DNA of 64,000 nt from Adiantum capillus-veneris (Eukaryota; Streptophyta; Polypodiopsida; Polypodiales; Pteridaceae). The first letter of the stretch is position 1. Each line of letters starts with the position of its first letter. Below, piece after piece: positions 23,026-34,009 of the stretch. The stretch lies in the NCBI GenBank assembly GCA_014529385.2, contig CM043954.1, positions 91,475,747 to 91,539,746 of the forward strand, written 5' to 3'. A model generated the notes under the pieces. It did no database searches. It had not been told where the DNA came from and saw only the letters and a program-made list of their open reading frames with translations. The position numbers and the translations under genes are program-made.

Positions 23026-23097
23026 GTGGATTTTAGAAAATAAAAGGATCAAAGTTACCCGAACTAAATCCGCATGAATAAAGGATTTAGTTAAATA

Positions 23098-23616
23098 AAG
23101 GAGTTAAAAACAAAGATCTGTGCCCTGGCCACCACAGAGGAGATCACCTCTACATTGGAGACTGAGACACACACAGAATGGCTCTTTGAGAACATAATTG
23201 AAGCAATTCCAAAACACTTCTCTTCTTACATGTGAAGGTTGACCGTTTGCTAATGGATAGTGTAGTGGGCAATATGATGCTAATGGATAGTGTAGCGGGC
23301 AATAAGACACAATCCTTAAGAAACTTGGGTGCCGATGCACAGACAAATGTAGATCTAGCAAAGCTACGACACGGGACTAATGTATGGCATGCAAAGAGAT
23401 CAAAATATAAAATATCGTGTAATATTGATGTGCAAGATGTCAATAAACACAAGGCTAGAAGCATCTTCTTTTCTATAGCCTCCTCTCAAGAAGCAGTAGT
23501 GGGAAGGTCTGATGCACAATCCTGGGTGGACCCCAGCATTTAGTGCACACCCACCTAATGTCTCAGTGCACAATTGGTGTTTACCTCATACGTGAGGCCA
23601 TCAAGAGTGGTAGAAA
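23098..23616 (+). pseudogene. Truncated second copy of the kinase-like unit
   Basis: Homologous to 16069-16600, covering the N-terminal region and stopping just before the glycine loop. Homology begins at GAGTTAAAAACAAAG and ends at GTAGAAA, after which unrelated sequence starts. It carries a local tandem duplication of about 30 bp (near 23249-23304). At the point where the first copy has a 1-bp deletion (about 16488) this copy keeps the frame. Confidence 0.82.
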
Positions 23617-23699
23617 TCCTCAACCCCTGCCGACTAGTCAACTGATGATATAGAAAGGTTCTATTATGTTAGGGCATGCTATGGTTCAAATCCCATCTG

Positions 23700-24555
23700 A
23701 TTTGGTCGAGCTGGCAGGCCGCTATGGTCAGTTTTTGGTCATAGGTCTTCGTGCACTGCTCGGTTTCTAGGGTTTTTTCTAGGGCTTTAGACTAGCTACC
23801 GGTCGTACAAAATGGATCATTGACGAGTAAAGAACTTACCACTTATGTCTTGTATGAGACGGCGCTGAAAATGGTCAATTGTGGGCTCCAGAAAAGTCGC
23901 GCAAAAGAGGCTGAAATCTCTCTCTGCAAAGGCTCCAAGTGGAAATGAGGTGGTTTTAGCTTACCTTGGAACTCTATATGCGGACTTCCCGAACCAATTT
24001 TCCCCAGACTTCTTTAGTCCTACTAGGCCATGAAATCTATGTTAGACTTAAAAATTTCCCTGATCGGATTCCTGTAGCTCATTCTGCAAGAATTTTGCAA
24101 AAGTAGGCCTGGCCGCCTAATTTAGGCTTCCCGCTTCCATCTTCTGATTTCATTGAAAATTTTTGTGCTTGTCCGCATTGTCTTTCCGATCACCATCGTG
24201 TCTTCTATTTTCCCATGTGAGGTTCCCTGCTATTTATTATTAATTTTTGACGTGTTTATTTGAAAAAATCAAAGAAAATAGCAAAATGCTCTAAAAAAGT
24301 AAAGTAAAAATCCAATAATTAAGAAAATCCATTGAAAAACATAGCTTTATTGTTTCTTGTTGGATTTTTCTAATTTTAAGCCTCATTATCAATAAAAATG
24401 ATGAAAAACACCCAAAAAGGACTATTTTTGATGATTTTTTGATAGTATACACAATATTTACACTCATCAGGAGATATTATCGGTGAATTTTCCCTTGATG
24501 ATGAATTATAAGGACATTATTAGGTAATTTTTTAAAATATCACACGTTAATATCA
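23700..24555 (-). repeat. 3' LTR of family B (left end approximate)
   Basis: The LTR start TGATATTAACG lies at 24555 and follows the purine-rich GAAGAGGGAGGAAAAA on the minus strand, the classic PPT-LTR junction. The 3' end is not defined: it may reach 23617, where homology to the kinase-like unit stops. Confidence 0.6.
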
Positions 24556-24599
24556 AACTTTTTCCTCCCTCTTCAAACATTGCCCTTAATTACTTAGTA

Positions 24600-25339
24600 C
24601 TTAGTGCTGTGCCCTTCCTAGATGGCGTACTCCAGACGACTGTGTGCATGGGTTGAACAATTGTGTCTATGCATAGCCATGGTTGGCTCTACCATGCTAT
24701 GAAGATCAATGAAATTGAAACCAATATGCTGTGCAAGAGATGGGTCTTGAGTAATTAACTCAAGGGTTTCCGATGTCAACGTTTGCTGCTGCTGCTGATG
24801 TCTTCCAAAGAGAAAATCTTGTAGCTTGTGTGCTCTCTATTTGATTGTACCATCCGGATGCTTCAACACACTGATTGCTTGAGCTGTTGGTAGCACTTTT
24901 GACTATTGCCAAGCTTTTTCTCGCCATTGGTAGCTTGGTCATCTTGGTGCTGCATGGTGTGGTGGAGTCTTTTGAGACTTAACTTGCCATTGCTTGATTG
25001 GTTTTGTGGTTTGTGGAGAAGATAAGTGCTCCTATTTTTTAACCCTTGGAACCTTCTTTAGTTTTGTTGGGGGTGAAGTCTTAGGCACCCAGATCTGAAT
25101 TGGTTTATCCTTAAGCTGTGCTTTTAGTACCCAAATTTGCCTGACTCCTTGCATGCTACTTATAGCATTTGATTTTGTCGAGGGGATGGAGAAGATTGTA
25201 TACTTCGTGGTTTGGTCTGTTGATTGCTTCTTTTACATTCCTCCTTGCTTGGTGCAACTGGAACAATGAGTTTCCTGCCTTAAGGTGATAGCTTTAGCTG
25301 ATTTGTATCCCAATCTGATACTGCTTTGTATGTTCGCAT
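24600..25339 (-). pseudogene. Extra post-integrase reading region, family B
   Basis: After the retropepsin-like domain the minus strand continues with a broken frame rich in K, Q, P and T. It includes IWVLKAQL and IQIWVPKTSP and ends in a Q-rich stretch with LITQDPSLAQHIG. It lies where some plant gypsy elements carry an extra or env-position ORF. No envelope hallmarks (signal peptide, transmembrane helix) are visible. Function unknown. Confidence 0.45.
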
Positions 25340-25921
25340 CTAGGAAATTCCAAGAATCATCGTTTCATTCATGTGTTCATCTGTTAAGCATAAAAACTGA
25401 TGAGGACATGAACATCCATGTACTATTACGTTCAAGTTGAGTACTCCTAATGTTGGAGTTGAGTTCTTGTTGCATCCTTTGATTGTCGCTATTCCTATTG
25501 TCAATGCTTGACTTGTTGCCCTTTTGTACGTGGAATAATTGACTGCATTTACTCTAGCTCTTGTGTCAACCAAAGCATTGGTGCTATGATTGTTGAGTTG
25601 TACTTTGATGCGAAGGTCCATTCCATCTAACCAATCATCATCCGTTGAAACTGCGTCATTAGGTAATTCCCATTGTCGATTATCTATTTCTAGAGTGTTG
25701 ATGGGAATCGGTATCTGTTGATTCTTGAGAGAAGCTTTCCGCTTGAGTACCCAAAGCCTAGCTTCCTCTTGGGCTTCATCAATTACCTGTTGTTGTTTGA
25801 TCTTTCTTTTCTTGGCTGCATGTATTCTTTCTAGCAATTCATTGGTTAGTGGCAAATTGTATTTCTTCAAACGACATCCACTAATCCAATTAGCCATTGG
25901 TTCACCATCTAGGATGGACAA
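25340..25921 (-). pseudogene. Integrase tail fused to a retropepsin-like domain, family B
   Basis: This 193-aa frame begins with a gypsy post-integrase tail (ILDGEPMANWISG, LTNELLERIHAAKKRK). It then has a linker and a segment NALVDTRARVNAV ... TIKGCN ... LGVLNL ... ETMILG, which reads like an aspartic protease: a DTG-like triad with R in place of G, a central beta region and a terminal ILG. In normal gypsy elements the protease lies before RT, so this domain is out of place. It may be an added copy or a degenerate domain. It ends at a stop after MILGIS, with further matching residues beyond. Confidence 0.6.
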
Positions 25922-26126
25922 TTTTACTGCTCCACTTGGAGATACATCTTCAATGATAAACGGTCCGTTTTCCTTTTTTTAAACTTGGGAATGTGTTGCT
26001 TAAGGGAATAGACTAAAACTAAGTCCCCTTTCTTGAAGACTTTTGTGATTAAGTGGGAATCAAAAAACTATTTTTGTTTTCGCTTTTGTGCATAGATGTG
26101 AGCTACAACAGTTAGCCTTTGCTCAT

Positions 26127-27510
26127 CTATATTTCCAAATCTTCAAGTCTTTCTGACAATTCATGTCCAGTCCACTCAAGATTCTGTGCTACCCTTAATG
26201 TCGGCAATAGAAATTCTATTGGTAGTATGGTATCAAGACCATAAACAAGGTTAAAGGGTGTAGCATTGAAAGATGTTTTGAATAAATCTCGATAAGCCCA
26301 TAGAGCAGCATGGAGATTCATTTCCTAATCCGTCCTTCCTGAACTAACCACCTTAGTCAGCACCGAGCTAAGAATTTTATTTGTATGCTCAGCTTGTCCG
26401 TTTGCTTGTGGGTGATAGGGAGATGATTGTTATGGATGACCATAAACTCATTAAGAAAATACTCGATTACCTCATTGAGAAATGAGCTCCCTGACCATTG
26501 ACAATTTCTATCGGCAGTCTATACTTAGCTTGTCTGTTTGCTTGTGGGTGATAGGGAGCTGATTTGTTATGGATGAACATAAACTCATTAAGAAAATACT
26601 CGATTACCTCATTGAGAAAATGAGCTCCCTGATCACTGACAATTGCTTTATCCTTGGCCCACTTGGTCAAATAGTCCGTAGCTACAATGATATATTGAGC
26701 TTGGGTTCTATAAGCAGGTGGCTATATTGGTCCAACAAAATCTATACCCCATTTTGTGAAAGCTCTAGCCCCCATCATTGGTCTTAAGCGCGTGCTATCT
26801 ACTCGTGTTGCCATTTTTTCTCGTTGACAAGCATTATACCTTCGAACATATTCTTTGGCATCTGTAAAAAGTGTTGGCCACCATATGCCTGCCATCAAGA
26901 TTGCTCTTGCGGTGGTCTCACTAAAAAAGTGACCTCCAGCTAATCCACCATGTGCTTGTTCTATAATCAAAATATACTCGTTTTCATTTGCACAAAGACA
27001 CAAATGTTGATCTTTACCTCTCCAATACAATTGGTTCCCAATAAGAGCATAGTCTCTTGCTTCAATTGCAATTGCTCTTTGACGGCATTTACTCATATCC
27101 TCCGAAAATGTTCGGCTTGATAAGTAAGTAACCAGATAATTACTCCACTTAGAAACATGTGACATTTGAAATAATGTTACATGAGGTATGGGTGTTTGTT
27201 TTTGACATTGAGGGCAATCCTTTACAAAAGATCGAACACCTCTCCTCATAGTCGGCCAAAATATTCCAAGTCTCAAGATTTGTTGCATAGTTTGGTCTTC
27301 CACAAAGTGAAGTCCTACTATGGTAACATATGCTTGACTTAGGTACTGTTCTTTTTCTTCAGGAGTAATGCAAAAGTGCAATACCCCATCCCAATTTCTT
27401 TTGTATAGCCTTCCAGCTAGTAATTGATACATAGCCGATTTCTCGATTAATTTGATCGTGATAGGAAGTGGTATTTGTGAATCCACTTGAGCAATTGTCA
27501 TCAATGACAC
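26127..27510 (-). pseudogene. Integrase with duplicated zinc-binding module, family B
   Basis: From the N-terminus: module 1 (YQLLAGRLYKRN ... GLHF ... GIFWPTMRRGV ... CPQCQK), a linker of about 60 aa, module 2 (YALIGNQLYWRG ... AHGGLAGGHF ... GIWWPTLFTDAKEYV ... YNACQREK), then the DDE core start GIDFVGPI near 26725. The rest of the core is broken: about 35 residues after YLTKW are missing, SDQGAHF follows near 26650, and a 136-bp duplication repeats part of the core. Frame 26127-26321 holds ALWAYRD...NLVYGLD. The copy is inactive. Confidence 0.82.
26392..26644. repeat. 136-bp tandem duplication inside integrase
   Basis: Units 26392-26527 and 26528-26644 share GTTTGCTTGTGGGTGATAGG and AAAATACTCGATTACCTCAT. 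They encode the stretch between SDQGAHF and YHPQAN. Copies differ by several substitutions and 1-bp indels, so the duplication is not recent. Confidence 0.85.
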
Positions 27511-27525
27511 AATGTTTTCCGGCCA

Positions 27526-28403
27526 TCAAGGTATCATTTTCACGGAGAAAAAATAGGCATCTAGTAGATCATCGTCTACCCCTTGAGGTGATTTTCCTAA
27601 AATAATCCTTGACAAATGATCTGGTCTTTGATGTGTAGTGCCTTTTTTTACAACCACAGTGAAATCAAATTCCAGAAGAATGATGAACCATCTCACTATT
27701 CTCCCTGTGCTGCATGGCTTGTTGACCAAATACAACAAAGCTTGGTGGTCCACAAAGAACACAAACTTGTTGGCTAATAGGTAATGTCTATACTTTTTAA
27801 CAGCATAGATCATTCCTAATCCTTCTATTTCGGTGGTGGTGTAATTATTTTCCGCCATGTTTAATTATCGGCTAGCATAAGAAATAGGAAAGTCGGTTTT
27901 CCTAGCATAAGAAATAGGAAAGTCAGTTTTCCTATCTCCTGGTTGAGCTAGTATCGATAGAAAAATTGGAAGCATCTACATGTACGTGGAATACCTTATT
28001 CCAATCTGGTGCTTTCAATATTGGAGCTGAGGTGAGAGCTTGCTTAAGCTTCATGAAGGATTCTTCACATGCCTCGGTCCATTCAAAGTGCATAATCAAG
28101 CTATACATAGGTTTTTCAATTACAATGTACATGTAGATGAAGGCTTGTACCCCCTTTATTGTTGTTGGTCTAGGAAAATCAGCAATGACAAGAATCTTCT
28201 CAATATCAGTAGCTATGCCATTTTTAGACACTATATGTCCAAGAATCTTTCCTTGTCTTCCCATGAATGTGCACTTTTTAGGATTTAAGCAAATCCTATA
28301 AAGTCTACATATTTTGAATACCTTTTTGAGGTGTTCAAAATGATCAGCCCGGATTGATGAATGTACGCATAGATCATCCATATATACTTCTAAGAAGACC
28401 TAT
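27526..28403 (-). pseudogene. RT C-terminus and RNase H, family B
   Basis: 28403-27932 has YMDDLCVHSS, CLNPKKCTFM, GKILGHIVS and the thumb ending WNKVFHVHVDASNF. 27858-27526 has the RNase H half with TTTEIEGLGMIYAV, FFVDHQALLYLV and HQRPDHLSR. A gap of about 70 bp with a duplicated CCTAGCATAAGAAATAGG motif (27869-27936) separates the frames. The N-terminal half of RT is absent. Confidence 0.87.
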
Positions 28404-28446
28404 AAATACAAAACAAGTAAAACCATAAACATGTAAATCTCTGTTT

Positions 28447-29205
28447 TCATGTATTTAATAAGAACCAAAAAGAGCACTGATATAGCATTGTCTCAGAGCT
28501 TCCCCAATGAGCAATGCGTTGCTCCCACCAATTAAACCATCTCACTAAAGCATTTTTATTATCCCCTGTCACATTTCTCACCCACCATTCTTGTATTGTG
28601 GAAGCTATACGGGAGGCCTTAGTTGTAGTCTTTGCTAGGCACCATGCTTCACACATTTCAATGTGATGCATTTGTCTATCCGTAGCGACATGTTTTTTTG
28701 TGTGTTTGTGTAGACTCTATTCCCAATGGAAAAGACACAAGTGCTCCCTCCCCTCCATTACATTATGCCGTCCTCCATTGTATACAACTCGTATTGCCAA
28801 CCAATTAGCCCCGGCTTCATTAGAAATAAACCCAGCAAAGTCAGCTGGTTCATGCCCACACCTCTCCATAACTGAGTTTAAATTTCTCCAAAACAAGATT
28901 TGTGTATCTTCATCTTCTTCTTTACATTCACATATTTCTATCACCTGCAATGCTCTCATGCTGTACACATAGAACAAATAAGTAAAAAAAGTTATTTTAT
29001 AACAAAACATTCTATCTATCATATTTTTATAAATGCCCTTACCCAGGATCATAAACCGAACAGGACATAGTTGCCCATCCTTCAATCCGATGAGTATGGT
29101 CGAAGTGCACCCAAGCACTACTCAAATCTCTTGTCCCTCCTTGCCTCATTCTATTGACTAGCTCAACTCCAGAAGATGGTCCTTTTGTGGACATTTTGAA
29201 TACGT
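28447..29205 (-). pseudogene. Transposase-like gene, 3' part (exons)
   Basis: Minus-strand exons encode FKMSTKGPSSGVELVNRM, an intron with GT at about 29040 and AG near 28970, then LFWRNLNSVM, FAGFISNEAGANWLAI and REHLCLFHWE, followed by HHIEMCEAWC and IQEWWVRN. The FHW/N-A-W pattern resembles MULE-like and other plant DDE transposases, but the family is not certain. The 5' part lies at 40276-41600, beyond the 11-kb retrotransposon inserted at the FKMSTK exon. Confidence 0.6.
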
Positions 29206-29207
29206 AG

Positions 29208-30771
29208 TGAGAGGGGGATTTGCAAGATAGACCTGGTGCCCTCAACACAAGGGATAACGCATGATGGCCTCACCATGAAAGACAAAAAATAGGGGCACTA
29301 CCTAGCTTGAAATGCGGCTAGGACGCAATGACAATACTATACAACACACCATACACCATGTCATGTAGCTGAACATAATTTGTGGTATGAGGTGGTAGAG
29401 AAAGAAGTGGAGATAGATAGTGTGAGTTGTGAATGTAGGTGCGTGGACTACTAACTCACACAAGAGGTGGCGAACCCGCACACCAATACATGCAAATCAA
29501 GAACAAAACAACCCTAAGGTGGCGACCCGCACACCTCTACATACAACACAAAATAAATAAACAACTATGTGACATACTCACAAATCCAGCACAATAGAAA
29601 TAATGACGAAAAGAGTAGATTATTTGTGGGGAGAGATAATGGATAGAGAGGAACAAGAGAGGAAGGAGGAGACCTTCGGTGGAGATGATGTCAAGGAGTG
29701 GTGTGAGGGTAACCTTCACTCTTGTTTAATGCCGAATCCTCCACTTCAAATTGCACCAAGGCGTAGCGGTTGATGATGATGGAGGTGGAATATGTGTTGA
29801 TGAGTAGCTTGTGTGTGGATAACCTCCTTACCATTATGGTTTGATGGTGTCTCCCAATGCTCTTTTACATGGACTAACCCTTCTAGCTATAGTAGAAGTG
29901 TGGAGGGCATGGTGCCTACGCCTCAAAATGCTCATAACTTCTAATAACGTAGAGCTTGTGTTGTGGTGAGAGCGTTGTGTTGGTTTGGTGATAGAGACCC
30001 CTCCTTATATAGGAAAAGAGGGTGGAATTTTCCTATATTTTATTGGGACGTGACCCACACCATGTGACCGTGGGTCGCCATGTCTGATGTAATGATGCTT
30101 GTGATAGACGTCCACATAGAGAAAATAGTAGGGAAAGAGAGAGATAGAGGGGAAAAGAGGGTAGAGGAATGGGGTTTTTACAAGGTAAGCTAGTCGTATC
30201 TAGCTTATTTGAGAGAGGAGAGAGGTGTTTTTTTACAAGAGGTTGTCGAAGGTGGTTTTGTCATTGGAGAAGATACATCCACCACTTATAGCGGTAGTGG
30301 CTCTATCTTTGGCCAAGACTTCATTTATTGTGGCTTTGTTTCTCTCACTCATGCCCTAGATTTCAAATCTAGAGTACAAAATATACAATGATTTTGTGTT
30401 AACACACAAAAGAGTGATTATGAGGGCATACGTGGAGTAAAAGGTGATTACAAATTTGATGTTGTCGTTTGTAATTGATGAACGTAGGCATGGCCCACCT
30501 AATTGGCACTTCCGTAACTTGATGCTTCGCTCGGACAAGGCTCCCTTGTGTCGTGTCATTTGTAGTGGTCGTAGTCGAATGCCTTTGCGGTTGTCACAAT
30601 GGTCATCACTTCATTGAAGCCGTTGGCGCGAAGCGCGTATAGACGAGAGCATGTGTATGTGTACGAATTGATGGTGGATGTAGCTTGACTATTTTGGGCC
30701 TATGGATGATTTGTGAGAGTGTTTGGCGGTGATTACGAGAGTGGGGTGCATGTTGATGGTAAGTTGTGTGT

Positions 30772-30810
<39 letters not shown>

Positions 30811-30986
30811 GCTGAAAAAATAGAAATTTTCAGCTATGGAGAGCTTGGGAAAGACATGAGAGTGAGAGAGAAGAGTGTGTGTGTGTGCATGTACTCTATG
30901 TGTGCTGAAAAATGGCTGTGTTCAGCTTTGTGTGTGTGTGTGGAGGGAAATAAAGTTTTTTTTGTTGGTCAAAGAGAGAGAGAGCG

Positions 30987-31070
<84 letters not shown>

Positions 31071-31519
31071 GACAAAAGAGTGAAAATTTCAGCCAAGAGA
31101 GAGAGTGAGAGGGAGAGAGAAGACAAGGAGAGGGAGGGCTCCATGGATGGAAGAGGACAAGGTGGAAAGAGGGGATAATGAGAAGGAGCCCCCCTTTATT
31201 TGCTTTTGTAAAAGAAGGCGGTGGCCATGGTTGTACAAACCATTGAGTGCCCTCTTATTTACTAATATAGTTATCAATTATTTTGAAAGTGGAGCCCTTT
31301 GAGGAGAAAATAAAAGAGAGAGAAAAATGATTAATAGTGGCTCCGCTGGTACTTGAAGACAAGGCTCCTTACCATGCAAGATTTTCTGCTTCGGTGAAAT
31401 CTTTTACTAGAGATTTTGTTTATCTTGATTCTCAAGTGGTCGTTCACACGCCCTATGCTTGAGATTTTTTATTTTTTTTTGAAGGGGGGGTTTCCATAGA
31501 GAGAGGTGGGTTGATTTCA
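29208..31519 (-). repeat. 3' LTR of the Tat-like element
   Basis: 2.3 kb. Contains (TG)n at about 30766-30806 and a pure (AG)n block at about 30969-31064 that the other LTR lacks. The plus-strand frame crossing the AG block and the Ser/Leu frame opposite it are artefacts. Confidence 0.9.
30969..31064. repeat. (AG)n microsatellite in the LTR
   Basis: Close to 95 bp of AG dinucleotides with an early GAGCGAGCGAG variation. Confidence 0.95.
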
Positions 31520-31771
31520 AACGCCTCTCCTCATTAGCCGTCCGCTTTAAGCTAGAGACATTTATGCCTCTAGCTTCGTGCTTGATCCATCTTCATCTAA
31601 AGTGGAGGAGTCTCCCTCCTCAGGAATATCCATCATAGGTACTTGATCAAACCATAAAAAGTACTTCTTTAATCTCCATCCATTGACATGTGTTTTGTGG
31701 AGCCTATCGTCTGCATCCATCAGTCTATAACTGCCATTGTTGTAGCGCTTTCTAATGACGAATGGCCCGTC
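31520..31771 (-). other. 3' untranslated region and PPT, Tat-like element
   Basis: On the minus strand the integrase tail continues out of frame (KKRYNNGSYRL, THVNGWRLKKYF near 31650-31770). A purine-rich AATGAGGAGAGG lies immediately before the LTR start TGAAATC, the likely polypurine tract. Confidence 0.65.
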
Positions 31772-32817
31772 CTATCTGGGTGAAAACTTTTTATCTTTCC
31801 TAGTGTCAAACCTGTTATCATACCTTAGGATCAACATGCCTTTCTTGAGACATTTCTCCTTGAGCCCTTTGTTGAAGGTGAGGCATCGTTGCTCTGCTTG
31901 AGTTGCATAGTAGTTGATAGCCTCTTCTCTGTCTAGTTGGAGCCTCTCTAGATCCAAAATGTGGTTGTGGAGATGAGCATTAGGGCGTTCTATGTGCCTA
32001 GCTAGCACTCTGAGGCTAGCCAATTGAACTTCGATGGGTAAAATGGCCTTCTTACCATACACCAAGTGATATGGTGTGAATCCAAGGGATGTGCGAAATG
32101 AAGTGCGATAAGCCCAAAGTGCAGCCATAAGGTGGTTATCCCAATCAGTTTTGTGATTGTTTACATGTTTAGGGATAATCTTGCAAATCATACCATTTAT
32201 CTTTTCCACCAAACCGTTGCATTGTGGGTAGTAGGGAGTTGAGTGGGTCGTGAAATGCCCAGCTTTTCCATCAGATCTCCTACTAGGCCTCCTCTAAAAC
32301 TTGGTCCTCTATCGGAAATTATCTCAAGAGAATTTTCAAAACGGCAAAAAATATTTTCAAATACAAACTTTGCTACTTCCTTAGCTGTAATCCAAGTGGT
32401 AGCTACTGCTTCCCACCTGGTCATGTAGTCTACACCCATGATGATATACAGTTTACCTGATGGGGACCTTGGCAAAGGCCCAATAGCATCAATTCCCCAT
32501 TTCTCGAATGGTCCATAAGAGATTATAGGAGTCTGTGGCTCATAGGTCAGCCTCCTATCCCCTGCTTTTTGACATTCCTTGCATGTTTTACACCAATGGT
32601 ACACATCCCTCTGTAGACTAGGCCATACAAACCCGGCTTGTAGAATCTTTCTACTAGTGATTTCAAGTGCAAAAGTGTTCTTCGTAAAAACCATCATGGC
32701 AACTTGAAATGATTTCAGTGATCTCTCTAGAGAGAGGTACATGCCTAAGAATTTGATCCTTACCCTTGCAATAGAGGTCATCATTGATAAGGCGGTATTT
32801 TGTTGCCTTGCACACAA
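31772..32817 (-). pseudogene. Integrase, Tat-like element
   Basis: Frame 32817-32197 has GFVWPSLQRDVYHW and CKTCKECQK (zinc module, cysteine half), then GIDAIGPLP (first D) and SDRGPSF (second D). Frame 32212-31772 contains LMAALWAYRTSF and HLVYGKKA. The catalytic E region falls at the frameshift near 32200. The histidine half of the zinc module is in the preceding frame near 32680 (CHDGFYEEHF). Confidence 0.88.
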
Positions 32818-34009
32818 GCCACTGCTTCTGGCCCTTGGTAAGATATCTAGGACACTCTCCTGTGTCCAAGAAACTCATGATGTCAGGCATAGTATCACTA
32901 CCTTGGAAGAGAGGCAGCTTCAACTTGATAGCACCCACCACAGTAACATCTTGTAGCTTCTCTCTAGCTAGAGCATCTGCTTCTTGATTTTCTGTTTGAG
33001 GGACATGATGTAATTGTACAATTTGAAACTTCCCCAAAAGTTCCTTAACCTTGCGCAAATGGCCTAGCAAGCTACGATTTTTACAAGCCCAAGTTCCTTG
33101 TATTTGTTTTATTAAAAGCATGGCATCACCAAAAACATTTAATCTTTGAATACCTTGTGTCACACACCACTCTAACCCAAGAGTTAAGACTGTATATTCT
33201 TCATTGTTGGAGTGAGAATACAAGAGATGCCCAATGGAGAAAACCTTATCCCCTTGCTCGTTGAAGATGACAATGCCAACTGCATCTTTGTCCACTGTCC
33301 TCTTGTAGGCTCCATCAAAGTAAAGAGAGTGATCCTCCTCTAGCTTTGTTACCTCAAACACAGGTGTAGTCTCTTGATCATTTGGCTTTATCTTTAGCTT
33401 CTTTTCATAGTGGCGATGAGTGAGAATACCTCCTAGACTGGCCCTTGTGGAGTTCTCCACTTGCATTGTGTAGTCAAACTCTTGCAGCCTTGTGAGCCAT
33501 TTGGAAATCCTAGAAGAAACATCCATGTGCTGCATTACATAAGGAATTACTTCTTCCATTGTTAAGATTATGAATGGTCTAGACAATAAATAAGAGTGAA
33601 ACTTGGTGGTAGCAAACATTAATGCAAGTACCATGTGCTCCACTGCTGTGTATCCCTTCTCTGATGGAGTCATCGTGCAACTAGAGAAGTAGATAGGACG
33701 CATGAAAGAAGTTTGAGGATCCTTTTGCATCAATACTGCCCCAAGTGTGTCATTTCCTACACTAGGATTAACATAAAATGGCTCATCCCACTTTGGAGGT
33801 GCAATGGTGGGTAGTGAGGCTAAGATTTGTTTTACCTCATTGAACTCTTGTTCATTTTCTTCACTCCAAGTGAAGATCTCTTGATGGGTAACTTGCTGTA
33901 GAGGAAGAACCACTTGGGAGAGCAAGTGAATGAACCTGCTCAAATACCTTACCTTTTGAAGGAATGAGACCAACTTCTTGGTCGTAGTGGGTGATGGTAA
34001 AGACACCAA
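32663..34009 (-). pseudogene. Tandem RNase H domains, Tat-like element
   Basis: A 448-aa open frame. Residues 1-190: RT thumb and the first RNase H (YVNPSVGND, EKGYTAVEHMVLAL, ISKWLTRLQEFDY), with N where the first catalytic Asp is expected. Residues 225-355 (about 33345-32950): a second RNase H with all four acidic positions visible, FDGA, NNEEY, FGDA and QEADALA. The last part leads into the integrase zinc module. A degenerate native RNase H plus an intact extra one is typical of the Tat lineage. Confidence 0.88.

Larger units (their letters stand above)
23617..28403 (-). mobile_element. Ty3/gypsy element, family B, 5'-truncated
   Basis: Reading on the minus strand: RT from its catalytic YMDD onward (28381), RNase H, two zinc-binding modules, integrase core and C-terminus, a retropepsin-like domain, an extra ORF, a polypurine tract (24556-24574) and a 3' LTR. 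The 5' LTR, gag, normal protease position and RT fingers are missing; the break at about 28403 is two residues before YMDD. The left limit is uncertain because only one LTR is present. Confidence 0.85.

Noticed and set aside
23635-23693. Possible tRNA-derived SINE: an A-box-like TAGTCAACTGA and a B-box GGTTCAAATCC 48 bp apart, beginning where kinase-like homology stops
   Set aside because: The stems do not form a convincing tRNA, no second copy is in the window, and the stretch may simply be the 3' end of the family B LTR.
30766-31144. Arg/Glu-rich and Ser/Leu-rich frames
   Set aside because: Products of AG and TG microsatellites inside an LTR.
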